Notes under the pieces: generated by a model
What the model was told of the DNA's origin: nothing
Database searches by the model: none
Seen by the model: the letters and a program-made list of their open reading frames with translations, nothing else
Made by a program: the position numbers and the translations under genes
NCBI GenBank assembly: GCA_023457255.1
Contig: JAEWMB010000007.1
Coordinates: 75,089 to 139,088 of the forward strand
Reading direction: 5' to 3'
Length of the DNA stretch: 64,000 bases
Origin: Bacillota bacterium
GTDB taxonomy: Bacteria; Bacillota; Clostridia; Lachnospirales; Lachnospiraceae
Part shown: in pieces, positions 1 to 9,017 of the stretch
How the letters are laid out: every line of letters starts with the position of its first letter
Numbering within the stretch: position 1 is the first letter of the stretch

Positions 1-1
1 C

Positions 2-640
2 GCATCTTCTGGTAACTCGGACCGCGTGATTGATCCGGAAAAACCAATGGTTGCATTAACGTTTGATGATGGTCCATATCCACCGGTAACCAAGAAAATA
101 CTAGAAACTTTGGAAAAATACGATTCGAGAGCTACTTTCTTTGTGATGGGAAATCGTATTGATACCTATAGCGAAACTGCAAAGTTGGTGTTTGATGCAG
201 GAAGCCAAATTGGAAATCATTCTTACAGCCATAAGGACTTAACAAAGCTTGATAAAAAAGGAATTGAACACGAAGTCGATTATTCCAATGAGTGTATTAA
301 TAAGATCGTAGACGTTGGAGATACTTTCCTTCGTCCTCCATATGGTGCAAAAAATGACAAGGTATCTGAGTATGTCAAGGTGCCTATGATTGGGTGGTGC
401 GTAGATACATTAGACTGGAAATCCAGGGATAAGAATGCAGTTTTTGAAGAGGTTAAGAAAAGTGTAAGTGATGGTGCCATTATTCTAATGCATGATTTGT
501 ATCCTTCGACTGCAGATGCTGTTGAACTAATAGTACCATGGCTGATCGATCAGGGATATCAGGTGGTTACTGTTAAGGAAATGTTCGATGCCAAAGGAAT
601 TGAGTTAGAAGCAGGTAAAATATATCATAGCGCAAAATAA
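2..640 (+). CDS. Polysaccharide deacetylase, NodB domain (5' end outside window)
   Basis: The reading frame is open to the left edge, so the N-terminus (probably a signal or membrane anchor and linker) is missing; a GTG at 26 is internal. What remains is a nearly complete NodB-type carbohydrate esterase 4 domain. Seen in order: TFDDGP (catalytic base and metal Asp), HSYSH (metal-binding His pair), RPPYG, DTLDW and ILMHD (catalytic His). Enzymes of this family remove acetyl groups from peptidoglycan or other N-acetylglucosamine polymers outside the cell. In spore formers, PdaA-like members act on cortex or vegetative wall peptidoglycan. The substrate here cannot be told from sequence. All five catalytic motifs are present, so activity is likely. 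Confidence 0.88.
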   Translation, partial: ASSGNSDRVIDPEKPMVALTFDDGPYPPVTKKILETLEKYDSRATFFVMGNRIDTYSETAKLVFDAGSQIGNHSYSHKDLTKLDKKGIEHEVDYSNECINKIVDVGDTFLRPPYGAKNDKVSEYVKVPMIGWCVDTLDWKSRDKNAVFEEVKKSVSDGAIILMHDLYPSTADAVELIVPWLIDQGYQVVTVKEMFDAKGIELEAGKIYHSAK

Positions 641-677
641 TTTTTTTAGTTCCAGTAGCAGCAATGAATAAAGCAGG

Positions 678-741
678 GATAAGTCATAGATTTTGCAGAA
701 CATATTAGTCTTGCAAAATCAACGGGCTTATCTTTGTTTTT
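678..741 (+). terminator. Probable terminator after the deacetylase
   Basis: A 9-bp perfect inverted repeat (GATTTTGCA at 689-697, TGCAAAATC at 712-720) is enclosed by a second one (GATAAG at 678-683, CTTATC at 727-732) and followed by a T-rich run. The 364-bp gap 641-1004 holds nothing else I recognise. Confidence 0.5.
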
Positions 742-1004
742 AATAAGAAGGACAAAAAGATTTTGTTGTAATAAGATTTCGAGTAAATTATAATAATAGA
801 AGAGAACAAACAAAAAATAAGAAAAATATAAGTTAAGAAACCGCAGGTATTCTTCGCCCACAAAGCATTAGGGAAGAGAGTATGTGCGGCATACTGTGTT
901 CCAAATAATTTGTTGTAAGATAATACACAATACTAGATTATTATAGGAAAGAAAAGTGCATAAGGAGCTCATACATTGATGTGTGTGCAGAAATGAGGAT
1001 AACC

Positions 1005-1580
1005 ATGTATATCATAATAGGGTTAGGAAATCCAACAAGGGAATATGAGGCTACAAGACATAATATTGGTTTTGATGCCGTAACTCGATTAGCGGATGAT
1101 TATAATATATCCCTTGATACGAAGAAGCATAAAGCAATCTGTGGAAAGGGAATGATTGGCGGAGAAAAAGTAATCTTAGCAAAGCCGCAGACATATATGA
1201 ATTTAAGTGGAGAAAGTGTCAGAGAATTAATTGATTTTTATAAGGTTACCAACGAAGAGATCATTGTTGTTTATGATGACATTAGTTTGGATGTGGGGCA
1301 GCTTCGGATACGAACCAAAGGAAGTGCCGGGGGGCATAATGGAATTAAGAATATTATTGCCCATTTAGGCTCCGATGAGTTTTGCCGTATAAAAATCGGG
1401 GTTGGCGACAAACCAAAAAACTGGGATTTGGCGGATTATGTATTAGCGCGATTTCCAAAAGAAGAGGAGCCTGTAGTAAGAGAAGCGTTAGCCAAAGCTT
1501 CGAAGGCTTGTGAGACTATTATCAGAGAGGGAACGCAGGCAGCGATGAATCTTTATAATAAAAAAGAGGCAAACGCGTGA
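1005..1580 (+). CDS. pth: Peptidyl-tRNA hydrolase
   Basis: Pth releases peptides from peptidyl-tRNAs that drop off ribosomes, recycling tRNA in the cytoplasm. The 191-residue product has the family's usual length. Visible hallmarks are GLGNPTREYEATRHNIGF (catalytic His in RHN), QTYMNLSG (substrate Asn) and VYDDISLDVG (catalytic Asp). The chosen start (MYIIIGLGN) lies 7 bases after ATGAGG; an upstream in-frame GTG at 981 would add eight residues and lies within the ribosome-binding region, so I reject it. pth lies directly ahead of mfd, the same order as in Bacillus (spoVC-mfd). The leader carries the TGTGCAGAAATGAGG sequence that recurs before several genes here. Confidence 0.96.
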   Translation: MYIIIGLGNPTREYEATRHNIGFDAVTRLADDYNISLDTKKHKAICGKGMIGGEKVILAKPQTYMNLSGESVRELIDFYKVTNEEIIVVYDDISLDVGQLRIRTKGSAGGHNGIKNIIAHLGSDEFCRIKIGVGDKPKNWDLADYVLARFPKEEEPVVREALAKASKACETIIREGTQAAMNLYNKKEANA

Positions 1581-1658
1581 AGTAATATAAAAGGTGTGGT
1601 TTTGACACCGTAAAAATTGTGATATGCACGGTAAAGCATTCACAAGAATGGAGGAAAC

Positions 1659-4600
1659 ATGAAAACATTTACTGCCCCCCTGCAGGAATATCGGGAGTTT
1701 CAAGTAATCGAACAAAGCATTCAAAAAGATCAATACCCGCTGTTAATCACAGGCTGTATCGATTCGCAGAAATGTCACCTGATTCATGCGCTCTCGGGGG
1801 GGATTGTATGCAAGCTTGTGATTACTTATAATGATATAAAAGCCAAAGAAATCTATGAGGATTTAAAGCTTTATGACCGCAATGTGCACCTATACCCTGC
1901 TAAGGATATTATCTTTTACAGTGCGGACATTCATGGTAATGCCATAGTCAGAGAACGCATGAAAATTCTTAAGGATCTTATCGAGCGTAAACCAATGACA
2001 GTAGTGGCAACGATTGATGGGGGTATGGATAAATTATTACCGTTGGAGTACCTTTCAGATAAAATTATCTGCATCAAAGAAGATTCTACAATTGATGTAG
2101 ACCGCTTATGCGAAAAGTTGATTCATCTAGGGTTCAACCGCCAGGGTCAAGTGGAAAATCCGGGTGAATTTGCTGTCCGTGGTGGAATTATCGATATTTT
2201 TCCTTTGACGGAGGAAGCTCCTTATCGAATCGAACTGTGGGGTGATGAGGTAGACTCTATTCGTACCTTTGATGTTGGCAGCCAGCGTTCCATTGAAAGA
2301 GTTAGTACCGCGGTGATTTATCCGGCTGCTGAGATTATCCTGGAACCAGAAGCATTAAAAAAAGGACTTTACAGGTTAGACACCGAACAAAAAGATTATA
2401 TTTCCAAGCTGCGAGGAGAACAAAAGACCGAGGAAGCTGCGAGGATCCAGCAGATTTCTCAGGAGTTTAAGGAAAATCTTGAATGTCTGCAAGGCTCTTT
2501 AAACTTAGATAGCTATATACGATACTTCTATGATAAAACTTGTTCTTTTTTTGACTACTTTGCCAATGATAGTTCTATTATCTTTGCGGATGAACCAAAC
2601 CGTTTGGCGGAAAAGGGGGAAGCAGTCTTTACCGAGTTTTCGGAGAGCATGGTAGGGCGTATTGAAAAAGGATATATTTTACCAAGTCAAATGGATGTCA
2701 TCTATGACTATAAGGAACTGTTAGCTAACTTAAGCCGAAGAAACAGTGTATTAATTAGTACAATGGATCATAAGGTAATGCAGCTGGCTGCGAAAAAGAA
2801 AGTTGATATTACCGTAAAAAGTGTCAATCCGTACAATAATAATTTTGAGATTCTAATAAAAGATTTACAAAACTGGAAGAGAAACGGTTATCGTGTCATA
2901 CTACTTTCCGGTTCCAGAACGAGAGCAGCGAGACTTGCACAGGATTTAAGAGATAATGAATTACCTGCTATTTATAGCGAGGATGGTGATAGGATACCGG
3001 TTAAAGGCGAAATTGTGGTGATGCACGGCAGTGTTCACCGTGGATTTGAATATCCTTTAATTAAACTTGTTATTATCTCAGAAAGCGATATCTTTGGCAC
3101 CGAAAAAAAGAAAAGAAAGAAAAGGGCAAATTATGAAGGAAAGCAAATACAAAGCTTTACCGATCTCAATATTGGTGACTATGTTGTACACGAAAATCAT
3201 GGACTTGGAATATATCGTGGTATAGAAAAAATAGAGGTTGATAAGGTAAGTAAAGATTATATAAAATTAGAGTATGGAGGCGGAGGGGTGCTCTACATCT
3301 TAGCGACCGGTTTAGACGTTATCCAAAAGTATGCCGGCGCGGATGCGAGAAAGCCAAAGTTAAATAAATTAAACTCTGTTGAGTGGAAAAATACTAAGGC
3401 AAAGGTAAAAGGAGCAGTAAAAGAAATCGCCAAAGAACTAGTAGAGCTCTATGCAGCCAGACAGGCGAAGTCGGGTCACGCTTTTTGTGAAGATACGGTT
3501 TGGCAGAAGGAATTCGAAGAGATGTTTCCATACGAAGAAACGGAAGATCAATTAAGGGCAATTGATGATACCAAACAGGACATGGAAAGTAATAAAATTA
3601 TGGACCGCTTGATTTGCGGAGACGTCGGATATGGAAAAACAGAAATCGCTATCCGTGCAGCATTTAAAGCGGTGTCAGATGGAAAACAGGTTGTATTTTT
3701 AGTACCTACGACAATCTTAGCGCAGCAGCATTACAATACGTTTAGCCAGAGAATGATGAATTTTCCAATTAGTGTTGATATGTTATGCCGTTTTAAAACC
3801 CCGGCTCAGCAAAAGAAGACCTTAGAGCGGTTAAAAAAGGGACAGCTTGATATCTTAATTGGAACCCATCGCGTGTTATCCAAGGATGTCCAATATAAAA
3901 ATCTGGGGCTCCTGATTATTGATGAGGAGCAGCGTTTTGGCGTTACTCATAAGGAAAAAGTCAAACAGATGAAAGGAGATATTGATGTTCTTACTCTTAC
4001 TGCCACGCCAATTCCAAGAACTCTCCATATGAGTTTAGTTGGAATCAGGGATATGAGCGTTTTAGAGGAACCTCCGGTTGACCGTTTACCGATACAGACC
4101 TTTGTACTGGAACATAATGATGAAATCATTCGAGAGGCCATTAACCGGGAGCTGGCAAGAGGCGGTCAGGTTTATTATGTACACAATCGTGTGAATGGGC
4201 TGGATGAGATTACAAACACAATAGCAAAGCTGGTTCCGGATGCGAGTGTGGCACTTGCTCATGGACAGATGCAGGAACATCAATTGGAAAAAATCATGTT
4301 TGAGTTTATTAATGGTGAAATCGATGTGTTGGTCTCAACTACGATTATTGAGACCGGTCTTGATATCTCCAATGTAAATACAATGATTATAGATAATGCA
4401 GATCAGCTAGGGTTATCCCAGTTATATCAATTGCGCGGCCGGGTTGGACGTTCCAATCGTACTTCCTATGCTTTCCTTATGTATAAAAGAGATAAGTTGT
4501 TAAAGGAAGTAGCCGAGAAGCGTTTGCAGGCAATTAAAGAATTTACAGAACTTGGATCAGGATTTAAGATTGCGATGCGAGATCTTGAAATCCGTGGTGC

Positions 4601-5198
4601 CGGTAATCTTCTTGGAGCACAGCAAAGCGGTCATATGGAAGCGGTCGGTTATGATTTGTATTGCAAGATGCTAAATGATGCCGTGAAAGGATTAAAGGGA
4701 GAGACTAATGAGGAGGATGCCTTTGATACCAGCATTGACATGGATATGGACGCCTTTATTCCATCTACCTATATAAAAAATGAGATGCAAAAACTTGATA
4801 TGTATAAGCGTGTAGCCGGAATAGAGAATGAAGAAGAATTTATGGATATGCAAGAAGAGATGCTTGACCGGTTTGGGGATATTCCAGCCTCTGTAAATAA
4901 TTTATTAAATATAGCATTACTTAAGTCCATGGCGCATCGGGTGTATGTTAGCAATCTGGTTCAAAAAGGTACCGAGGTTAAGTTAACGATGTACCCAAAA
5001 GCTAAGATAAAAGTTGAGATGATACCGGAACTTCTTCTAAAGGTTGGTAACAACCTAAAGATGACTCCGGGGGCCGCACCGTTTTTTACCTATCATATGA
5101 CGAATGTGGTTAAGAATCCCAAGGTAGGAACGATAGATACGTTAGCGGTTTTTGAGAGTGTAAAAAATCTCCTATTGGAGTTTCAGATACTTGTATAG
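1659..5198 (+). CDS. mfd: Transcription-repair coupling factor
   Basis: Mfd removes RNA polymerase stalled at DNA lesions and recruits UvrA for nucleotide excision repair. The 1179-residue protein has the full domain series: a UvrB-like N-terminal part (residues 1-350), an RNA polymerase interacting domain near 480-560 (IGDYVVHENHGLGIYRG), and a RecG-like translocase with Walker A (GDVGYGKTE), DEEQ box (IIDEEQRFGV), motif III (TATPIPRTLH), and motif VI with the TRG region (QLRGRVGRS). A C-terminal UvrA-binding module follows. The ATG is preceded by GGAGG at good spacing. It is probably cotranscribed with pth (78-base gap). No frameshift or missing motif was seen. Confidence 0.97.
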   Translation: MKTFTAPLQEYREFQVIEQSIQKDQYPLLITGCIDSQKCHLIHALSGGIVCKLVITYNDIKAKEIYEDLKLYDRNVHLYPAKDIIFYSADIHGNAIVRERMKILKDLIERKPMTVVATIDGGMDKLLPLEYLSDKIICIKEDSTIDVDRLCEKLIHLGFNRQGQVENPGEFAVRGGIIDIFPLTEEAPYRIELWGDEVDSIRTFDVGSQRSIERVSTAVIYPAAEIILEPEALKKGLYRLDTEQKDYISKLRGEQKTEEAARIQQISQEFKENLECLQGSLNLDSYIRYFYDKTCSFFDYFANDSSIIFADEPNRLAEKGEAVFTEFSESMVGRIEKGYILPSQMDVIYDYKELLANLSRRNSVLISTMDHKVMQLAAKKKVDITVKSVNPYNNNFEILIKDLQNWKRNGYRVILLSGSRTRAARLAQDLRDNELPAIYSEDGDRIPVKGEIVVMHGSVHRGFEYPLIKLVIISESDIFGTEKKKRKKRANYEGKQIQSFTDLNIGDYVVHENHGLGIYRGIEKIEVDKVSKDYIKLEYGGGGVLYILATGLDVIQKYAGADARKPKLNKLNSVEWKNTKAKVKGAVKEIAKELVELYAARQAKSGHAFCEDTVWQKEFEEMFPYEETEDQLRAIDDTKQDMESNKIMDRLICGDVGYGKTEIAIRAAFKAVSDGKQVVFLVPTTILAQQHYNTFSQRMMNFPISVDMLCRFKTPAQQKKTLERLKKGQLDILIGTHRVLSKDVQYKNLGLLIIDEEQRFGVTHKEKVKQMKGDIDVLTLTATPIPRTLHMSLVGIRDMSVLEEPPVDRLPIQTFVLEHNDEIIREAINRELARGGQVYYVHNRVNGLDEITNTIAKLVPDASVALAHGQMQEHQLEKIMFEFINGEIDVLVSTTIIETGLDISNVNTMIIDNADQLGLSQLYQLRGRVGRSNRTSYAFLMYKRDKLLKEVAEKRLQAIKEFTELGSGFKIAMRDLEIRGAGNLLGAQQSGHMEAVGYDLYCKMLNDAVKGLKGETNEEDAFDTSIDMDMDAFIPSTYIKNEMQKLDMYKRVAGIENEEEFMDMQEEMLDRFGDIPASVNNLLNIALLKSMAHRVYVSNLVQKGTEVKLTMYPKAKIKVEMIPELLLKVGNNLKMTPGAAPFFTYHMTNVVKNPKVGTIDTLAVFESVKNLLLEFQILV

Positions 5199-5277
5199 GA
5201 GAATGAAACAAGCTTTTAATGTGCTAAGCATGCGTAGGAATAGAGGATAGGGTAAAAATAGAATCAATTTTCACACG

Positions 5278-5305
5278 CAAGTTTGTGCTGTGCACCACAA
5301 ACTTG
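5278..5305. repeat. Perfect 10-bp inverted repeat in leader of the PrsA-like gene
   Basis: CAAGTTTGTG (5278-5287) and CACAAACTTG (5296-5305) are exact reverse complements separated by 8 bases, which contain the palindrome GTGCAC. It lies 38 bases before the start codon and has no T-run, so it is not a terminator. It could be a protein-binding site or an mRNA leader hairpin. Confidence 0.6.
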
Positions 5306-5342
5306 TTATGCACAAAAAAAGTGCGCAAGAATGGGGATTAAG

Positions 5343-6392
5343 ATGAGAAAAGGAAAGAAAATAGGCACGTTAGTATTGGCATTAACCTTAGCGGCTTCTC
5401 TGTGGGCATGCAGCAAAAATAAAGACAATGATGTGACAAATCAAGATGGAGTAACGGTAGCTCCGGAGATGTCTGCGCAAGAAAAACAGGGAAAAACAGT
5501 TCTTACGGTTAATAATCTTACCGTTAGCTATGAAGAGGCAGTATTATATCTTCAATCCAGAAAAGAAGAGATAGAAGAGCTGTACGGCAAGGATGTATGG
5601 AGTCTTGTTGTTGATGAGGAAGGCACTACCTATGAGCAATTATTAAAAGATTCCGTGTATGAAGAGTTGGAATACCTAATGCTTGTTTGCTCTAAGGCAG
5701 AGGAATTAGGAATATCGTTGTCAGAGGATGAGTTATTGGATGTAGATGAATATACCGCAGACTTTATTAGCAATTTTTCTTCCGAAGCATTGGAATACTA
5801 CAATGTAAACAAAGGGGTTGTGAATAAGATTTATAAAGACAATATGCTTGCTAATAAAATCTACGAAAGCCTGACACTGAATGTTGATACGGAAGTATCG
5901 GATGAATTGGCAAGACAGGCAGTGTTTCAATATATCCTTGTTGGTAAGTATGGATACGATGCCAATGGCAATCGAATTGAGTACACAGAGGAACAATTAG
6001 AAGAAGCCAAAGACCGTGCTGATAAGTTAAGAGAAGAGGCACTTGCTGCAAAGAGTTTTTACGATTTTGCAGCGGCAAATTCCGATGATGAAGATGAAGT
6101 TGAAATCATTATTGGAAAAGGAGATATGAAGGAGGAACTTGAGAAAGTTGCATTTGCTTTAGAAGAAGGGGAAATTAGTGAAGTTATCGATGCAGCAGAC
6201 GGTTATTTTATTTTTCATTGTGTTTCTGTATTAGACCGTGATGCTACAGATAGTAAGAAGGAAGACATTATCATTGAACGGCAGGAAGCAGCATTTGATG
6301 TTGAGTACGGCAAATGGAAGGAAGAAAAAGAAGTAAAGTTAAACAAAGAAATCTGGAATTCCATTGATATTACCGGCGAATTAGTGAAGTAA
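5343..6392 (+). CDS. PrsA/SurA-like foldase lipoprotein (parvulin type)
   Basis: The start at 5343 gives a clear lipoprotein signal: positively charged MRKGKK, a hydrophobic stretch, then LWAC with the lipid-attached Cys at residue 23. It follows GGGG at 5333-5336; the longer frame from 5283 would lack a signal at the right place. The 349-residue body has a SurA-like N-terminal helical part and a divergent parvulin (PpiC-type rotamase) region near residues 215-320 (KGDMKEELEKVAFALEEGEI, then DGYFIFHCVS). PrsA proteins help exported proteins fold outside the membrane. The rotamase core is divergent, so isomerase activity is uncertain and it may be a chaperone only. Its place downstream of mfd suits a housekeeping export factor. 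Confidence 0.8.
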   Translation: MRKGKKIGTLVLALTLAASLWACSKNKDNDVTNQDGVTVAPEMSAQEKQGKTVLTVNNLTVSYEEAVLYLQSRKEEIEELYGKDVWSLVVDEEGTTYEQLLKDSVYEELEYLMLVCSKAEELGISLSEDELLDVDEYTADFISNFSSEALEYYNVNKGVVNKIYKDNMLANKIYESLTLNVDTEVSDELARQAVFQYILVGKYGYDANGNRIEYTEEQLEEAKDRADKLREEALAAKSFYDFAAANSDDEDEVEIIIGKGDMKEELEKVAFALEEGEISEVIDAADGYFIFHCVSVLDRDATDSKKEDIIIERQEAAFDVEYGKWKEEKEVKLNKEIWNSIDITGELVK

Positions 6393-6394
6393 GG

Positions 6395-6430
6395 GAAGCA
6401 TGTACCTGTGTAATCCTTGGTACATGCTTC
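6395..6430. terminator. 12-bp inverted repeat after the PrsA-like gene
   Basis: GAAGCATGTACC (6395-6406) and GGTACATGCTTC (6419-6430) are exact reverse complements with a 12-base loop, starting just after the stop codon. There is no T-run, so it is either a weak terminator or an mRNA 3'-end stabilising hairpin. Confidence 0.5.
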
Positions 6431-6531
6431 GGATTTGATGTCTGCTATGAAAACATGCTTTATTTTGGTTAAGAAGAGGAGTATTAACTTAGAAAATGCA
6501 CAGTAATTAGTAAAATAAGGGGGATGGGAGT

Positions 6532-7308
6532 ATGATAGAAATTAATCATTTGACCAAGATTTATAAACTAACGAAGCGGCAAATGAAGCAGTTAAAAACA
6601 AAAGAGAATCTAAAGTGCGCAGCAGAGGATGTTAGCTTAACGGCTAAACCGGGGGAGATTTATGGATTGTTAGGCCCTAACGGTGCAGGTAAAACGACAA
6701 CACTGCGTTGTGTGGCAACTCTGTTAAAACCAACCAAAGGCTCTATTAAGGTGAATGGTTATGATACGGTAACACAATCAAAGAAAGTTAGAGAAGTTAT
6801 TAGTTTCTTAACAAATGAAATTAAATTAGACCCGCAGTTTTCTCCCAAATATATGTTTCATTTCTTTGCGAATTTACATGGAGTACCAGAGGAGGAGTCG
6901 ATAAAAAGAAGAGAGAAGTTGTTTGATTACTTTGGAATTACCCCTTTTCAAGACAAAAAGATTGAAGAATTATCTACGGGCATGAAACAAAAAGCAGCTA
7001 TTGCGGTGTCCTTAGCACATGACCCCCAAATTATAATCTTTGACGAACCTACGAGTGGACTTGATATTATAACTGCAAGGAGTGTAACCGATTATTTAAA
7101 GGAACTTAAAAAAGAGGGTAAACTTATCATTGTCTCGACCCATATCATGAGTGAGGCAGAAAAATTGTGTGACAGGATTGGAATTATCATTCAAGGAAGA
7201 AAAGTAATGGAGGGTACTCTTGCGGAGATTCTAAAAGAGACTAAGACAAGTGATTTAGAAGATGCGTTCTTTCAACTATATCGAACATATAACAGGGAGG
7301 AAGCGTAA
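6532..7308 (+). CDS. ABC transporter ATP-binding protein, NatA-like
   Basis: This 258-residue protein is the ATPase of an ABC-2 type exporter. Walker A (GPNGAGKTT) is near residue 46, the signature LSTGMKQK near 150, Walker B with the D-loop (IIIFDEPTSGLD) near 170, and the switch His (STHIMSEAE) near 205. The closest named family is NatA, the ATPase of a Na+ export system in Bacillus, but substrate is not fixed by the ATPase. The partner permease gene begins one base after the stop codon, so the two are clearly translated together. The C-terminal tail (about 40 residues) is typical of this subfamily. Confidence 0.88.
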   Translation: MIEINHLTKIYKLTKRQMKQLKTKENLKCAAEDVSLTAKPGEIYGLLGPNGAGKTTTLRCVATLLKPTKGSIKVNGYDTVTQSKKVREVISFLTNEIKLDPQFSPKYMFHFFANLHGVPEEESIKRREKLFDYFGITPFQDKKIEELSTGMKQKAAIAVSLAHDPQIIIFDEPTSGLDIITARSVTDYLKELKKEGKLIIVSTHIMSEAEKLCDRIGIIIQGRKVMEGTLAEILKETKTSDLEDAFFQLYRTYNREEA

Positions 7309-7309
7309 G

Positions 7310-8527
7310 ATGAAGGGTGCTAAAATTATTTTTAAGAAAGAACTCAGACGTATTTTTCAAGATAAGAAAATGATCTTTAGCTTATTTATACTTCCTGGCA
7401 TCATTATTATCGGTATGTATTCCTTAATTGGTGTAATGATGAATCAGATGGTTAAGGATATTAAGAAGCATGAATCTGTAGTTTATATTCAAAACATGCC
7501 AAAAGAATATGAAAACCTCCTAAATTCGTCAGGATTTTTAGAAGGCTCCAAGATTACCTTTCTTACCAAAGAAAGTTCTGTTAAGGATTATGAAAATAAA
7601 ATCTTAGAGGAGTCCATCGATTTATTTGTGTATTTCGAGGACAATTTTAATAATTCAGTAGCAGCTTATGAGAAATCCGGCGATACTATCCCTAAGGTTA
7701 CACTATATTATAATACTGCAGGAAAGTACTCTACGGAGGCGGAGGTTAAGTTCCGGACGTTAGTGCTGGAGCCGCTGCAGCAGCAGTTATTGGCAAATCG
7801 TTTGGGAAACCTTGAGATATTGCAGGTTTTTCAGATTTCTGAGCAGATAATTGTGGATGAGGATAAGCAAAACGGACAGTTTTTAGCAATGCTATTACCA
7901 TACATGATAACCTTTATGTTATTTGTCGGGGCTATGAGTCTTGGGGTAGATGCTATTACAGGAGAAAAAGAGCGTGGGACAATGGCAAAGCTTTTGTTAA
8001 CTCCAATAAAAAGAAGTGAGATTGTATTGGGTAAATTAAGTTCTCTTGCTGTGTTATCCAGTATTTCTGCAGTAGTATATGCTGTTTCTATGATTATCTC
8101 TATGCCGATGATGGCAGGAGATTTGGGTTCACAAGGCGTATCGGCCGGTGTCCGCTTCGAGGCGGCACAGATAGCAGCGTTATTTGTGACAATGATTGTT
8201 ATGGTCTATTTGTATGTTGGATTGGTTGCCCTTGTTAGCGTATTTGCAAAGACGGCTAAGGAGGCAAGCTCCTACATATCGCCGCTATACATCATAATTA
8301 TTGTGGCTGGTATGCTGACAATGTATCAAGGAGGAATAGAAAAGCCCCTTTATCAATATGCAATTCCGGTATATGGTAACTCACTTGCCATCCAAAATAT
8401 TATGACGAATGAACTTACGCTGGCACAGTTTTCAATATCCGGCTGCTCCACGTTAATTCTTGCAATCTTTGTAACAATAGCAATAGCAAAAGCATTTAAT
8501 AATGAGAAGATAATGTTCAATGCATAA
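7310..8527 (+). CDS. ABC-2 type permease, NatB-like
   Basis: The start ATG at 7310 follows GGGAGG at 7295-7300 and sits immediately after the stop of the ATPase gene; a longer frame from 7262 would overlap that gene and is not needed. The 405-residue protein has one N-terminal membrane helix (residues about 20-42), a long extracytoplasmic loop of some 130 residues, and five or six C-terminal membrane helices. This is the ABC-2 exporter layout seen in NatB and related Na+ or drug exporters. The stretch GVDAITGEKERGTMAKLLLTP is the conserved coupling region of this family. With the ATPase it forms a two-gene exporter; the substrate is inferred only loosely. Confidence 0.82.
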   Translation: MKGAKIIFKKELRRIFQDKKMIFSLFILPGIIIIGMYSLIGVMMNQMVKDIKKHESVVYIQNMPKEYENLLNSSGFLEGSKITFLTKESSVKDYENKILEESIDLFVYFEDNFNNSVAAYEKSGDTIPKVTLYYNTAGKYSTEAEVKFRTLVLEPLQQQLLANRLGNLEILQVFQISEQIIVDEDKQNGQFLAMLLPYMITFMLFVGAMSLGVDAITGEKERGTMAKLLLTPIKRSEIVLGKLSSLAVLSSISAVVYAVSMIISMPMMAGDLGSQGVSAGVRFEAAQIAALFVTMIVMVYLYVGLVALVSVFAKTAKEASSYISPLYIIIIVAGMLTMYQGGIEKPLYQYAIPVYGNSLAIQNIMTNELTLAQFSISGCSTLILAIFVTIAIAKAFNNEKIMFNA

Positions 8528-8574
8528 GTGATGGAAAAAGATGAGTTACGCAATGCGCAGAAAGGGAGAAGAAA

Positions 8575-8973
8575 ATGCCAGAAAAAAAAGAAACTTCGAT
8601 GCCGATGGAACAATCACAATTGCATGATCATGATGGAAGCCTTACAAAGCTATTGCACAACATACCGCAGGAGCAGGAGTTTTTAATGGCTGCGGAGGTC
8701 TTTCATCAGCTAAGTGATGGTACAAGACTTCGAATCCTTTGGTTATTATGTCATAGCGAAGAGTGTGTAAATGATATAGCAGCAGCAGTCCGTATGACGG
8801 CACCCGCAGTATCTCATCATTTAAAAACATTGAAGCAGACCGGGATTATTAAGAGCAGAAGACTTGGAAAGGAAGTCTTATATACATTAGAGGATACACC
8901 GAAGGCAACTTTAATTCACAAAATGGTAGATAGCATTTTTGAGATTCATTGTGGTGTTACAAGAAAAGTTTAA
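8575..8973 (+). CDS. ArsR/SmtB-family metal-responsive repressor
   Basis: The 132-residue protein has a winged helix-turn-helix (residues about 45-115; recognition helix region MTAPAVSHHLKTLKQTG) and a His/Asp-rich N-terminus (HDHDG). Repressors of this type release DNA when they bind Zn, Cd or Pb. In the last helix (DTPKATLIHKMVD...EIH) the first CzrA/SmtB Asp is present, but other ligand positions align with Pro, Asp and Glu, so the sensing site may be altered. Close relatives, as I recall, sit next to an HMA protein and a P-type ATPase; here those lie about 4 kb downstream (13113-15277) behind an ArsR-like operator. It is 47 bases after the NatB-like gene and may also be transcribed with it. 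Confidence 0.85.
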   Translation: MPEKKETSMPMEQSQLHDHDGSLTKLLHNIPQEQEFLMAAEVFHQLSDGTRLRILWLLCHSEECVNDIAAAVRMTAPAVSHHLKTLKQTGIIKSRRLGKEVLYTLEDTPKATLIHKMVDSIFEIHCGVTRKV

Positions 8974-9017
8974 GAGCGATTAATTTTAACTGTGGAAGAT
9001 AGAAAGAGGAATCCAAG

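Noticed and set aside
981..1004. GTG start for pth at 981
   Set aside because: The start lies inside the ribosome-binding motif and adds residues not found in the family.
6395..6430. Operator for the NatAB-like genes
   Set aside because: The 12-bp repeat begins just after the preceding stop codon and about 100 bases from the next gene, better placed as an mRNA 3'-end hairpin.
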